Shown piece after piece: positions 48,183 through 54,147 of a DNA stretch of 54,147 nt. Location of the stretch: the IMG/VR virus record IMGVR_UViG_3300043418_000125, positions 1-54,147 of that record; one strand, 5' to 3'. Source of the DNA: a virus. Below the pieces are notes generated by a model. That model made no database searches. It was not told the DNA's origin and saw only the letters and a program-made list of their open reading frames with translations. Positions within the stretch are counted from its first letter, which is position 1. Every line of letters starts with the position of its first letter. The translations under genes were made by a program, and so were the position numbers.

Positions 48183-48653
48183 TTAAGCTGTGGCGAATTG
48201 TCGTGCGTACTCGTCGGCAGACAGCAAGCCTTGCGCGTATTTGTTTTGTGGACGGAAGATGGTGAGCTTCTGGCCGCGCATCTCAGGGGCAAACGAGATG
48301 TGAGTCCAGCGTGCGTACTCGTGAATCATCTGGTCGAACTTGATGCCCGATGCTTCGATGGCCTTGCATACAGCCAAGGGGTCGCCAAAGCCAGCGCATG
48401 TGAAGTCGATGGCCCAACCATCCATGTGTGAGGAAACCTTCGATCCGCCCACTGCGACGTTCACGTCGGGAAGGCGCAGCCACGAGTTCACGTGGATCGA
48501 CTTGCCCAACAGAGCGCGAATCTGTTCCATGCCAGCAGCAGCGTGCTTCATGTTCTCAAACTGCAACGTGCTTGGCTGATTGCTGATTCCCATGCGGACA
48601 GCAGTCTCAGAGTAAGTGGCTTCTTCGAGGGTGAAGTGTTCGGAGAGGTTCAT
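48183..48653 (-). CDS. Endolysin, M15 peptidase
   Basis: A 156-aa protein. The D-Ala-D-Ala peptidase motif SSHMDGWAIDF gives His76 and Asp83, and WTHISF gives His118 as third zinc ligand. It would cut the peptidoglycan stem peptide during lysis. No signal peptide is visible, so it needs the holin. It overlaps the holin-like gene by 4 bases. Size matches phage peptidase endolysins. Confidence 0.88.
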   Translation of the reverse strand: MNLSEHFTLEEATYSETAVRMGISNQPSTLQFENMKHAAAGMEQIRALLGKSIHVNSWLRLPDVNVAVGGSKVSSHMDGWAIDFTCAGFGDPLAVCKAIEASGIKFDQMIHEYARWTHISFAPEMRGQKLTIFRPQNKYAQGLLSADEYARQFATA

Positions 48654-49147
48654 TTGTGCAGCGCCTTCATTGCGTCGGTTTTGTCCTTGCTGCCCTGGCT
48701 GGAGCCAAAGTAGAAGCCAAGGACTTGGGTGGCCGCGCTGGTGATGAAGCCGAGCGCGTAGATGATGATGTTTTCTTGCGAGTCGGGGATGTTCGCGAAG
48801 ATGAGCAAGCCGATCAAAAAGAAGGCCAAGCCCACGGTGCCGAGCGCCAGAATGGGTGGGGTCAGCTTCTCAAGGATATGGGCGTTCGCGCTGGTGGCGA
48901 TGGCGGTGTGCGCGGCGCGCGCGCTGTCGCGGTCGGCGTTCTCGAGCTTGAGCTTCTCAAGGTCAATCTCAGCCAGCTTGGCGGCAGCTTCGGGATCGCG
49001 TGCCACAGCGGTGGCCACAGCCTCAACCGTGTCAGCCACACCGAGCTTGTCAGCCATTGCCTTGACGGCCGCGCCACCCAACGGGCCAGCCACCACGGTG
49101 GCCAGCGCGGGTGCTGCGCTCTTCAACAAATCAAGTAGCTTGTCCAT
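48650..49147 (-). CDS. Holin-like membrane protein (GTA_holin_3TM type)
   Basis: A 165-aa protein. The N-terminus has a hydrophobic/amphipathic region (SAAPALATVVAGPLGGAAVKAM), a charged helix and two strong spans near the C-terminus (PILALGTVGLAFFLIGLLIF and IIYALGFITSAATQVLGFYF). This resembles the GTA-type three-span holin. It is next to the endolysin with a 4-base overlap. Start at 49147 was preferred over a longer frame that would run into the neighbouring gene. Confidence 0.78.
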   Translation of the reverse strand: MDKLLDLLKSAAPALATVVAGPLGGAAVKAMADKLGVADTVEAVATAVARDPEAAAKLAEIDLEKLKLENADRDSARAAHTAIATSANAHILEKLTPPILALGTVGLAFFLIGLLIFANIPDSQENIIIYALGFITSAATQVLGFYFGSSQGSKDKTDAMKALHK

Positions 49148-49445
49148 TGCTGTCGCCAGTTGTGTCTTTGGGAGCGGTGCTACCGCCTTTGCGTCCGGAG
49201 ATGGCACCCATTGCACCAACGCCCATGAAGGCGATGGCTTTCAAGATTTCGAGGAACACGGCGTCGATAGGCGCGAGGGTCGAGTCTTCCGGTACAAAAG
49301 CCACGGAGTACAAGATGCCGAAGGCGATGCCCAACACCATGACGGTGATTGCGCGAACCACGAACGACCATGTGCGGACTTCGATTTCGTCTTCGGTCAA
49401 ACGATTAGTTGGACGTGTCATCCACAGTTGAATTAGCTCTTTCAT
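49131..49445 (-). CDS. Second holin-like membrane protein
   Basis: A 104-aa protein with two spans (SFVVRAITVMVLGIAFGILY and FLEILKAIAFMGVGAMGAIS) and a hydrophilic C-terminus. It overlaps both neighbours. Together with the larger protein it could form a holin/antiholin pair, or be the real holin. Order in the lysis cassette supports a lysis role. Confidence 0.72.
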   Translation of the reverse strand: MKELIQLWMTRPTNRLTEDEIEVRTWSFVVRAITVMVLGIAFGILYSVAFVPEDSTLAPIDAVFLEILKAIAFMGVGAMGAISGRKGGSTAPKDTTGDSNGQAT

Positions 49446-49623
49446 GCAAGTCTTTCCTTAGTTGCGATTTCAGATTTTTAAGCTCACGAATCTCCTGTCG
49501 CACCTCTGCGCGGATACGCAGATGGTCGATGTAGATGAGTGCTGAGATGGGTAGTGCGAGGAAGATGACGAACGACAGAACAACGACACCGACTACAAAC
49601 CAGTGTGTGTCCTCACGAGCCAT
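49405..49623 (-). CDS. Single-span lysis-region membrane protein
   Basis: A 72-aa protein: WFVVGVVVLSFVIFLALPIS near the N-terminus, then a charged coiled coil (RIRAEVRQEIRELKNLKSQL). This topology fits an i-spanin or accessory lysis protein. The start at 49623 is preferred over 49728 because the longer form adds a disordered Gly/Ser stretch inside the previous gene. It overlaps neighbours on both sides. Confidence 0.6.
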   Translation of the reverse strand: MAREDTHWFVVGVVVLSFVIFLALPISALIYIDHLRIRAEVRQEIRELKNLKSQLRKDLHERANSTVDDTSN

Positions 49624-50369
49624 CCGAGTGACAGTAGAAAGCCCCACATCCACAGAACCACCAGCAGGACTAGAGCCGAAGCCACCGCCCTGTCGATTCG
49701 ATGGTTGCGTAGGAGTTCTCGTTGCCACTTCTTGTCACGTACTTTCTTCGCAGCCAATAGGCGTGCGACTTCCTGTTCCTCAAGAATGAGGTCGTACATC
49801 TTGAGGAACTGTCGGTAGAGGTCTCCGAGGCCGAGCTTCTCAGGCGTGCCGTAGATCATTGCGTGGCTGACCTGGGCTTGCATCTCCTGCATCTGCCACT
49901 CGATTTCAATTCGGTCGAGTGCGCTGTCGGCAACCTTGTCTGTTGTCTTTGACTGTTCCTCGAGAACTCGGCAGTGCGCCCTTAGCTCTCGGAAGATTTC
50001 AAAGAGGACTTTGAGGTTGGCGAAGATGTCGTGAACAGCCTTGGCCTTGTACTCTTCATAGGTCTGCTCAGGCTCAGGCTCGCGCTTCACCTTCTTTGGT
50101 TTGGTAGCCTCATTGATGAGGGCACCATCCGCTACGGGTGCGGCTTGAGGAGCTGGCGTTGGCTTTGCAGGCTTGACGCCAAACAGACCTTGTATCCATG
50201 ACCAGAAGCCAGAGACCTCATTGAAGATGGCCTTCGCATCTGCGACGCCACCCTCAACAGACTTCTTGAACTTCTGGATTTCAGCCTTGCCTTCGGAGAG
50301 AAGCTCGCAACCCTTTCGGACTGCTGCCACGGCAGCTTGTGCCGCCATGAGAAGGCTGATTGGATCCAT
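49593..50369 (-). CDS. Large lysis-region protein with C-terminal span
   Basis: A 258-aa protein. The N-terminal helix region (SLLMAAQAAVAAVRKGCELL) leads to an amphipathic FWSWIQGLFG, then a Pro/Ala linker, a long helical domain and one C-terminal span (ASALVLLVVLWMWGFLLSLG). It lies between fibre-linked genes and the holin genes. Similar proteins occur in marine podoviruses in the lysis region; role unknown. Confidence 0.62.
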   Translation of the reverse strand: MDPISLLMAAQAAVAAVRKGCELLSEGKAEIQKFKKSVEGGVADAKAIFNEVSGFWSWIQGLFGVKPAKPTPAPQAAPVADGALINEATKPKKVKREPEPEQTYEEYKAKAVHDIFANLKVLFEIFRELRAHCRVLEEQSKTTDKVADSALDRIEIEWQMQEMQAQVSHAMIYGTPEKLGLGDLYRQFLKMYDLILEEQEVARLLAAKKVRDKKWQRELLRNHRIDRAVASALVLLVVLWMWGFLLSLGWLVRTHTGL

Positions 50370-50370
50370 G

Positions 50371-50646
50371 TCAACTCATCGTCTTGTCTGCTTTAGAGTC
50401 CAGGCGATCAAAGATTTGGTGGAGCATCGACTTGATTTCACGGACATCCTCGCGGTAGTCATCCTTGCGAACAAAGTTCTCAGGAGCGAAATCATCTTTC
50501 GACACGTACAGCCTTGGGAGCTGGTCGATTTTGTCTTCTAGCTTTTGAATGCGCTGCGTGATGGTGTTGATGACATACACAGCGAGAAAGCCAGCGACCA
50601 CAACAACGATGTTGAAGATTTGTTGGTACATGCCACTCTCGGTCAT
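50371..50646 (-). CDS. Single-span membrane protein with coiled coil
   Basis: A 91-aa protein with an N-terminal span (IFNIVVVVAGFLAVYVINTI), then a coiled coil (QRIQKLEDKIDQLPRLY, DVREIKSMLHQIFDRLDSKA). It shares one base with the previous stop (TGATG). It may be a lysis regulator or i-spanin. No o-spanin lipoprotein is visible nearby. Confidence 0.65.
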   Translation of the reverse strand: MTESGMYQQIFNIVVVVAGFLAVYVINTITQRIQKLEDKIDQLPRLYVSKDDFAPENFVRKDDYREDVREIKSMLHQIFDRLDSKADKTMS

Positions 50647-50819
50647 CAGGCGCTTTCTGGTGTATCGGCTGGTTCTGGTGTGTTGCCTTCAGCAAGCCAT
50701 CTCAAATAGGCTTGGTAGTCTGTGTTGGCGGGGTCGAATGGGATGCTATTTACTGCAATACCATTAACCACTTCACTGATTGCAGATGCGTGTTGCACTA
50801 GTTTATAAGTCTTGCTCAT
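50646..50819 (-). CDS. 57-aa protein coupled to the tail fibre
   Basis: Starts MSKTYKLVQHASAISEVVNG and has YQAYLRWLAEGNTPEPADTP at the end, a motif common in tiny proteins directly after phage tail fibre genes. It shares one base with each neighbour. It may be a fibre chaperone or part of the tip; function unproven. Confidence 0.72.
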   Translation of the reverse strand: MSKTYKLVQHASAISEVVNGIAVNSIPFDPANTDYQAYLRWLAEGNTPEPADTPESA

Positions 50820-51763
50820 CAAAGCTCCGTTCCGGTTGATTCAAATAAGACGGAAACAGCGTAAACATCTCCAGTGCCTGCGGCACTCAAGTTGTAGTAG
50901 CCGGAATTAACTGAATCTGCAATAAGTTGACCATAAGGATTTGGCGCATACACGTTGGCCTGTGCGGACGGTCCGCTTACACGACTCCATGTTGGGAGAG
51001 CTCGCATTGGCGCCCACGATGCAGCGCAAGTCACGGCGTAGGCAGCCCCCATGGAATAACCACGAGCAGAAACATGCAAGCGTTGGTAATACCGCTGACA
51101 CAAAGCCAACTCGAGACCAACAAAACGATTCTCAAATGTCGGCGCGATGATGGCGCCCTTTTCGAGTTGCAAGTCGGTGATGCAGAAATTCTTGCTGGTG
51201 CAAGTAATCGGGTTGGCGGAGTAAACCTCAACCATCAAACCGTTGGCCGCATCGGTCGAGCCGAGCGTGAACACCGCGCTGAATGGAACCACCACGCCAG
51301 ATGGAACAGAGATAGCACTGCCCGTTTGAATGGCCGTGATGCCACCCCCAAAGTTGTCCACTGCGTTGGCTTTGCTCAGGCGGGGCACAAACTGTTGAGT
51401 GCTGCCAGTGTCTTGGTACAGCAAGCCGCTGACGGTGACGTTCTTGCCACTCAGGTCAATGCCGTTTTGCGCTTCCATGCGCTGACACCAGTACGGCACG
51501 CCGTTGGTCATGCTGCCGGTAATGTAGTGAGCCAGGCCACTCGAGGAGCCGCCAAATGCCGACTTAAACAAGTTGACGTTGATGCCGGTACCGGACACCA
51601 CACCTGCCAGGAAGCGGTCTGTTCCGTAGGCGGGGGTAGTCGTGGTGACGTTGACTACGCCGCGCTGCCCGATGATGGCGTTGCCATTGATGAGTCGGTT
51701 GCGGAACGAAATGCCACCGCTGGCCATCGACCCGATGTTTGCAAGGTCTCTTGCTTTTGTCAT
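50819..51763 (-). CDS. Tail fibre protein
   Basis: A 314-aa protein starting MTKARDLANIGSMASGGISF, the virion-attachment pattern seen in many phage fibres, followed by RNRLINGNAIIGQRG and a jelly-roll-like body ending in a FENRFVGLELALCQRYYQRL segment. It probably binds a surface receptor. It is preceded by a terminator whose T-run joins its ribosome site. The next gene downstream is coupled. Confidence 0.82.
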   Translation of the reverse strand: MTKARDLANIGSMASGGISFRNRLINGNAIIGQRGVVNVTTTTPAYGTDRFLAGVVSGTGINVNLFKSAFGGSSSGLAHYITGSMTNGVPYWCQRMEAQNGIDLSGKNVTVSGLLYQDTGSTQQFVPRLSKANAVDNFGGGITAIQTGSAISVPSGVVVPFSAVFTLGSTDAANGLMVEVYSANPITCTSKNFCITDLQLEKGAIIAPTFENRFVGLELALCQRYYQRLHVSARGYSMGAAYAVTCAASWAPMRALPTWSRVSGPSAQANVYAPNPYGQLIADSVNSGYYNLSAAGTGDVYAVSVLFESTGTEL

Positions 51764-51772
51764 GGGAACTCC

Positions 51773-51800
51773 AAAAAAAATCCGCCCTCATGGAGCGGAT
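51773..51800 (-). terminator. Rho-independent terminator before the tail fibre gene
   Basis: On the minus strand ATCCGC pairs with GCGGAT around a 9-base loop, followed by a run of eight T, then GGAG and the fibre ATG. It lies after the second fibre-partner gene. Confidence 0.85.
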
Positions 51801-51854
51801 CGCCAATCTGTTTAACTCACCAGCCAGAGCTTGCGCTCCAGCGTTGGTGTGTCG

Positions 51855-52034
51855 TTACTGTGTCACCGAGGTGAGCTGCTCTGCGGTTGGTTGTGCGAGC
51901 GTTGGATGATTCCAGGCTGCAATGTAGTCACCACGACCATCGCTGTCGTTTTGCAAGCGGATGGTGTCCATGAAGTCTGCGTCTTGCAGTTCAGGGTAAA
52001 TTGCTTTGATTTTTTCGTAGAGTGTTGTCATCAT
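51855..52034 (-). CDS. Fibre-partner protein, copy 2
   Basis: A 59-aa protein: MMTTLYEKIKAIYPELQDAD, a RLQNDSDGRGDYIAAWNHPT stretch and AQPTAEQL. It is a paralog of the protein at 52909-53082 (most residues identical after the first few). The ATG overlaps the stop of the C1q-like fibre gene (ATGA). Position directly after a receptor-binding protein gene suggests a fibre chaperone or capping subunit. Confidence 0.8.
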   Translation of the reverse strand: MMTTLYEKIKAIYPELQDADFMDTIRLQNDSDGRGDYIAAWNHPTLAQPTAEQLTSVTQ

Positions 52035-52804
52035 GCTGCCCTTACCATTGATGCTTGGAACCATGTTGCACTTACAGTGCCTGTAAAGGTTGTAGATGTC
52101 CCACCTGACTGATACCCATACAGTTCAACATAATCGGTTGAACCGTTAAAATATATTAGCGCCGATACCGTAGAGGATGTGCCGTTTGCGTTATAGCCAA
52201 CAACCATTCCGTCTTTAAATCTTGTTCCGTTTTTGTATATTGTTGTGATGCAAATACCAGCCGTACCTGACCCATAACTAGCGCTACCGTCAACTTGATA
52301 GTAGCCTGCAACCGTAGGTGTAAAACGATAATTTGTGGAATTGTCGTAATTTGAATTTGTATCAAATTCTTCAACATTGCATTGCACTTTAGTAAAAGTT
52401 GCGTTAGTAATACTTTGCGAACTATTTAAATAAGCGCTAAACGCAGGGCCATTACCAGCCACGTTTGCAGCCAGCTTGGCTTGGGTGACGTTGGCATCAA
52501 CAATCTTTGCGGTTGTGACCGAGCCGTTCGCAGGAGTTGCGTTCGACAAGCTCGACACGCCGTAGGCGATGATGCGAACCAGATCGCCAATGCCAGCGCC
52601 AACAGCCAAACGAACCAATGCGCCGTCTGTTGCAGTGAAGTCTGCGCTGCCCAGGTCGTTGCCGTTCAGCTCGACGTCAAGGAAGTTCGCACCCACGGTA
52701 TAGCCACCAGGCGGATAGAAGTCTGTCTTACCAGCGACAGTGACGACTTCCTCATAGATGAGGCGGTTCGTCTGTACGACAGGCGGGTTGCCGATATAAC
52801 TCAT
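52031..52804 (-). CDS. C1q-like receptor-binding protein, copy 2
   Basis: A 257-aa protein. The N-terminal ~100 residues carry repeats (FTATDGALVRLAVGAGIGDL); residues ~115-257 are a C1q-like trimeric head (FTKVQCNVEEFDTNSNYDNS, YRFTPTVAGYYQVDGSASYG, DYVELYGYQSGG). The head is paralogous to the one at 53082-53723. Its coding DNA is AT-rich (about 27% GC in 52321-52380), unlike the GC-rich genome, which suggests a transferred head module. It probably binds host glycans or proteins. Confidence 0.82.
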   Translation of the reverse strand: MSYIGNPPVVQTNRLIYEEVVTVAGKTDFYPPGGYTVGANFLDVELNGNDLGSADFTATDGALVRLAVGAGIGDLVRIIAYGVSSLSNATPANGSVTTAKIVDANVTQAKLAANVAGNGPAFSAYLNSSQSITNATFTKVQCNVEEFDTNSNYDNSTNYRFTPTVAGYYQVDGSASYGSGTAGICITTIYKNGTRFKDGMVVGYNANGTSSTVSALIYFNGSTDYVELYGYQSGGTSTTFTGTVSATWFQASMVRAA

Positions 52805-52814
52805 GGGTTACTCC

Positions 52815-52841
52815 AAAAAAACAAAACCCGCCGAAGCGGGT
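52815..52841 (-). terminator. Rho-independent terminator with UUCG loop
   Basis: On the minus strand ACCCGC-TTCG-GCGGGT is a 6-bp stem with the stable cUUCGg loop, followed by TTTGTTTTTTT and GGAG of the next gene. Confidence 0.88.
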
Positions 52842-52908
52842 CGATGCAACGGATGGGCCATCCGGTGCAGGTTCAATGTTGGCGCGGCTTACGCGCCTTG
52901 GTGTGACG

Positions 52909-53082
52909 TTATTGTGTCACTGCTGCGAGCTGCTCTGCGGTCGGCTGTGCAAGCGTTGGATGGTTCCAGGCTGCGATGTAATCGCCGCGCTCATCGAGGT
53001 CGTTTTGCAAACGAATCAATTCCCTGAAATCTTCATTTTGCAATTCAGGATAAAGTGCTTTGATTTTTTCATAGAGCGTCAT
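52909..53082 (-). CDS. Fibre-partner protein, copy 1
   Basis: A 57-aa protein: MTLYEKIKALYPELQNEDFR, ELIRLQNDLDERGDYIAAWN, HPTLAQPTAEQLAAVTQ. It matches copy 2 closely. The start shares one base with the stop of the upstream fibre gene (TAATG). Role as above. Confidence 0.8.
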   Translation of the reverse strand: MTLYEKIKALYPELQNEDFRELIRLQNDLDERGDYIAAWNHPTLAQPTAEQLAAVTQ

Positions 53083-53723
53083 TATGGGAGCCTTACAAGT
53101 GAAGCAGAAAATGCAGCTTGTGCAGTGTATGTGGTCGCAACGCCGCCGGTTAACTGGTAGAAGTACACTTCCAAGTAGTCAGTGGTACCGTTCATATAAA
53201 CAAGCGCGGAGCCAGCCGACCACCATCCAATAGCGTCAGAACCGGCTCTGTATAGACCACCGTTCTTGAATAAGCCAGCATACTTCTCCGCCTGCGATGT
53301 GCAACCTGCACTCCAATTTACTTGGTAGTACCCTGCAATCGTTGGCTGAAACGCATAGGCTGGACATGAGCCAACGGCACTAGCTGTATTGTTGTAGAAG
53401 GAATTGGTGTCAAAGTCTTCGACTTGAAAGGCGACCTTCGTGAACACGTTATTGTTTACCGACGTCCCCACGTTAGCGTAAGCGCTGAAAGCAGGCCCGT
53501 TTCCGACTACGTTTGCAGCGAGCTTAGCCTGTGTGACAAATCCATCTGCAACCTTTGCTCGTCCAGCGGCATCGGCCGTGAAGAAGCCATCTGCGAATTT
53601 CGCAAGGCCAGTCGCGCCAACAGCAAAAATGCCATTGAGTAGCTTTGACAGAGATACGGTACCGTCAGCTAGTTGCTGACCAGAGGTAACTTGGTCAGCG
53701 GGTTTCTTTCCAATCCAAGACAT
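53082..53723 (-). CDS. C1q-like receptor-binding protein, copy 1
   Basis: A 213-aa protein. The N-terminus has repeats (FAVGATGLAKFADGFFTADA, then GRAKVADGFVTQAKLAANVV), followed by a C1q-like head (FTKVAFQVEDFDTNSFYNNT, YAFQPTIAGYYQVNWSAGCT, DYLEVYFYQLTGG). The KVADG repeats form a shaft. It starts the duplicated fibre section directly after the small protein gene at 53736. Confidence 0.82.
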   Translation of the reverse strand: MSWIGKKPADQVTSGQQLADGTVSLSKLLNGIFAVGATGLAKFADGFFTADAAGRAKVADGFVTQAKLAANVVGNGPAFSAYANVGTSVNNNVFTKVAFQVEDFDTNSFYNNTASAVGSCPAYAFQPTIAGYYQVNWSAGCTSQAEKYAGLFKNGGLYRAGSDAIGWWSAGSALVYMNGTTDYLEVYFYQLTGGVATTYTAQAAFSASLVRLP

Positions 53724-53735
53724 AAGCGTCCCCTA

Positions 53736-54065
53736 TTAAGAGATTTCGAGAACGGATGTCAGCACGTCAACCGAGCTGGCCGTATCGGAGACAACAGTGA
53801 TCTTGTCACCGGCCTCGAGGACAACCTTCTGGTCGCCGCCGATTGGAATGAGTGCACCACCCACGGGAATCAATGCGCCCTTCACCAAATACACCGCCAC
53901 GCCACCGGCAGTCACCTTGATGTCTGCGTTGACGTTGTTGGCTGTGATGTTGGCAACAGACATGCCAATGATGGTTGCTTGCACGCCTGCACCGGCTGTG
54001 TACACATCAGCACCGGCTGTGCCGACGCCTGCGCTTACGTAGTTCTTGAAAGTGTTTGTAGCCAT
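53736..54065 (-). CDS. Small structural protein spanning the contig join
   Basis: A 109-aa protein starting MATNTFKNYVSAGVGTAGAD, with VIGMSVANIT-like and VVLEAGDKITVVSDTASSVD segments typical of small phage head or tail decoration proteins. The start is in the repeated bases, so the same start appears at 45 on the left end. It belongs to the late block that continues through the join. Confidence 0.78.
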   Translation of the reverse strand: MATNTFKNYVSAGVGTAGADVYTAGAGVQATIIGMSVANITANNVNADIKVTAGGVAVYLVKGALIPVGGALIPIGGDQKVVLEAGDKITVVSDTASSVDVLTSVLEIS

Positions 54066-54147
54066 GATGTTTCCTTACAGAGCGATTGCAAACGCGAGTG
54101 CGCTGCCGAGAGTGGTTGAGCTGCCGTCGATGGCCTCTTGCTGAATT
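54021..54147. repeat. Terminal direct repeat, right copy
   Basis: Identical to bases 1-127; see the left copy. Removing one copy gives a 54,020-bp circle. Confidence 0.95.

Overview
The window is the complete or near-complete genome of a temperate tailed phage (Caudoviricetes). The first 127 bases are identical to the last 127, and an operon runs unbroken across that join, so the contig closes into a circle of 54,020 bp. There are HK97-type head genes, ejection-type internal virion proteins and C1q-like fibres, but no tape-measure, sheath or long-tail genes. That suggests a short-tailed (podovirus) particle. Temperate life is shown by a LexA-type CI repressor, a tyrosine integrase, an Xis-like protein and an attP formed by the 3' half of a tRNA-Ser(CGA) gene. 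The tRNA fragment, the base composition and the Gram-negative style lipoproteins suggest a proteobacterial host, perhaps Burkholderiales; this is inference.

Layout. (1) Minus strand, 10.7 kb down to 1 and across the join from 54.1 down to 34.4 kb: one continuous late block. Its order is TerS, TerL, portal, small head proteins, scaffold, major capsid, head-tail proteins, repeat protein, fibre genes with two duplicated fibre/partner pairs, lysis cassette, a 604-aa tail protein, GNAT and Asp/Asn-hydroxylase-like enzymes, two internal virion proteins and a 2,684-aa polyvalent protein. (2) 10.7-12.36 kb: a 1.65 kb non-coding block with a long inverted repeat, a G-quadruplex motif, tandem 7-bp repeats, 11-12-bp iterons and a promoter/operator. 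(3) Plus strand, 12.36-20.83 kb: early accessory operon starting with a MoxR-type AAA+ ATPase and a VWA-like partner, then a putative nucleotide-modification protein and many very small genes, several encoding tiny membrane peptides. (4) Minus strand, 27.05-20.86 kb: replication operon with a DUF1376-type initiator (carrying iterons inside its gene), DnaB-like helicase, RuvC-like resolvase, HNH-like protein, proteasome-like Ntn hydrolase and a possible Q-like regulator. (5) Plus strand, 27.3-34.4 kb: CI; a recombination set (DUF1071 annealing protein, YqaJ exonuclease, SSB); a membrane/lipoprotein cassette with an SPFH protein; a MazG-like protein; Xis; integrase; attP.

How it works together. 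The promoters of the two early operons share a 13-bp element and a TTGAC-N3-GTGACAAG element, and ACAAGG-type half-sites recur at the CI and recombination promoters, so one repressor probably controls all of them. The initiator probably loads the helicase at iterons. A near-copy of the in-gene iteron and heptamer arrangement lies 15.5 kb away in the non-coding block, which is the most unusual feature of the genome.
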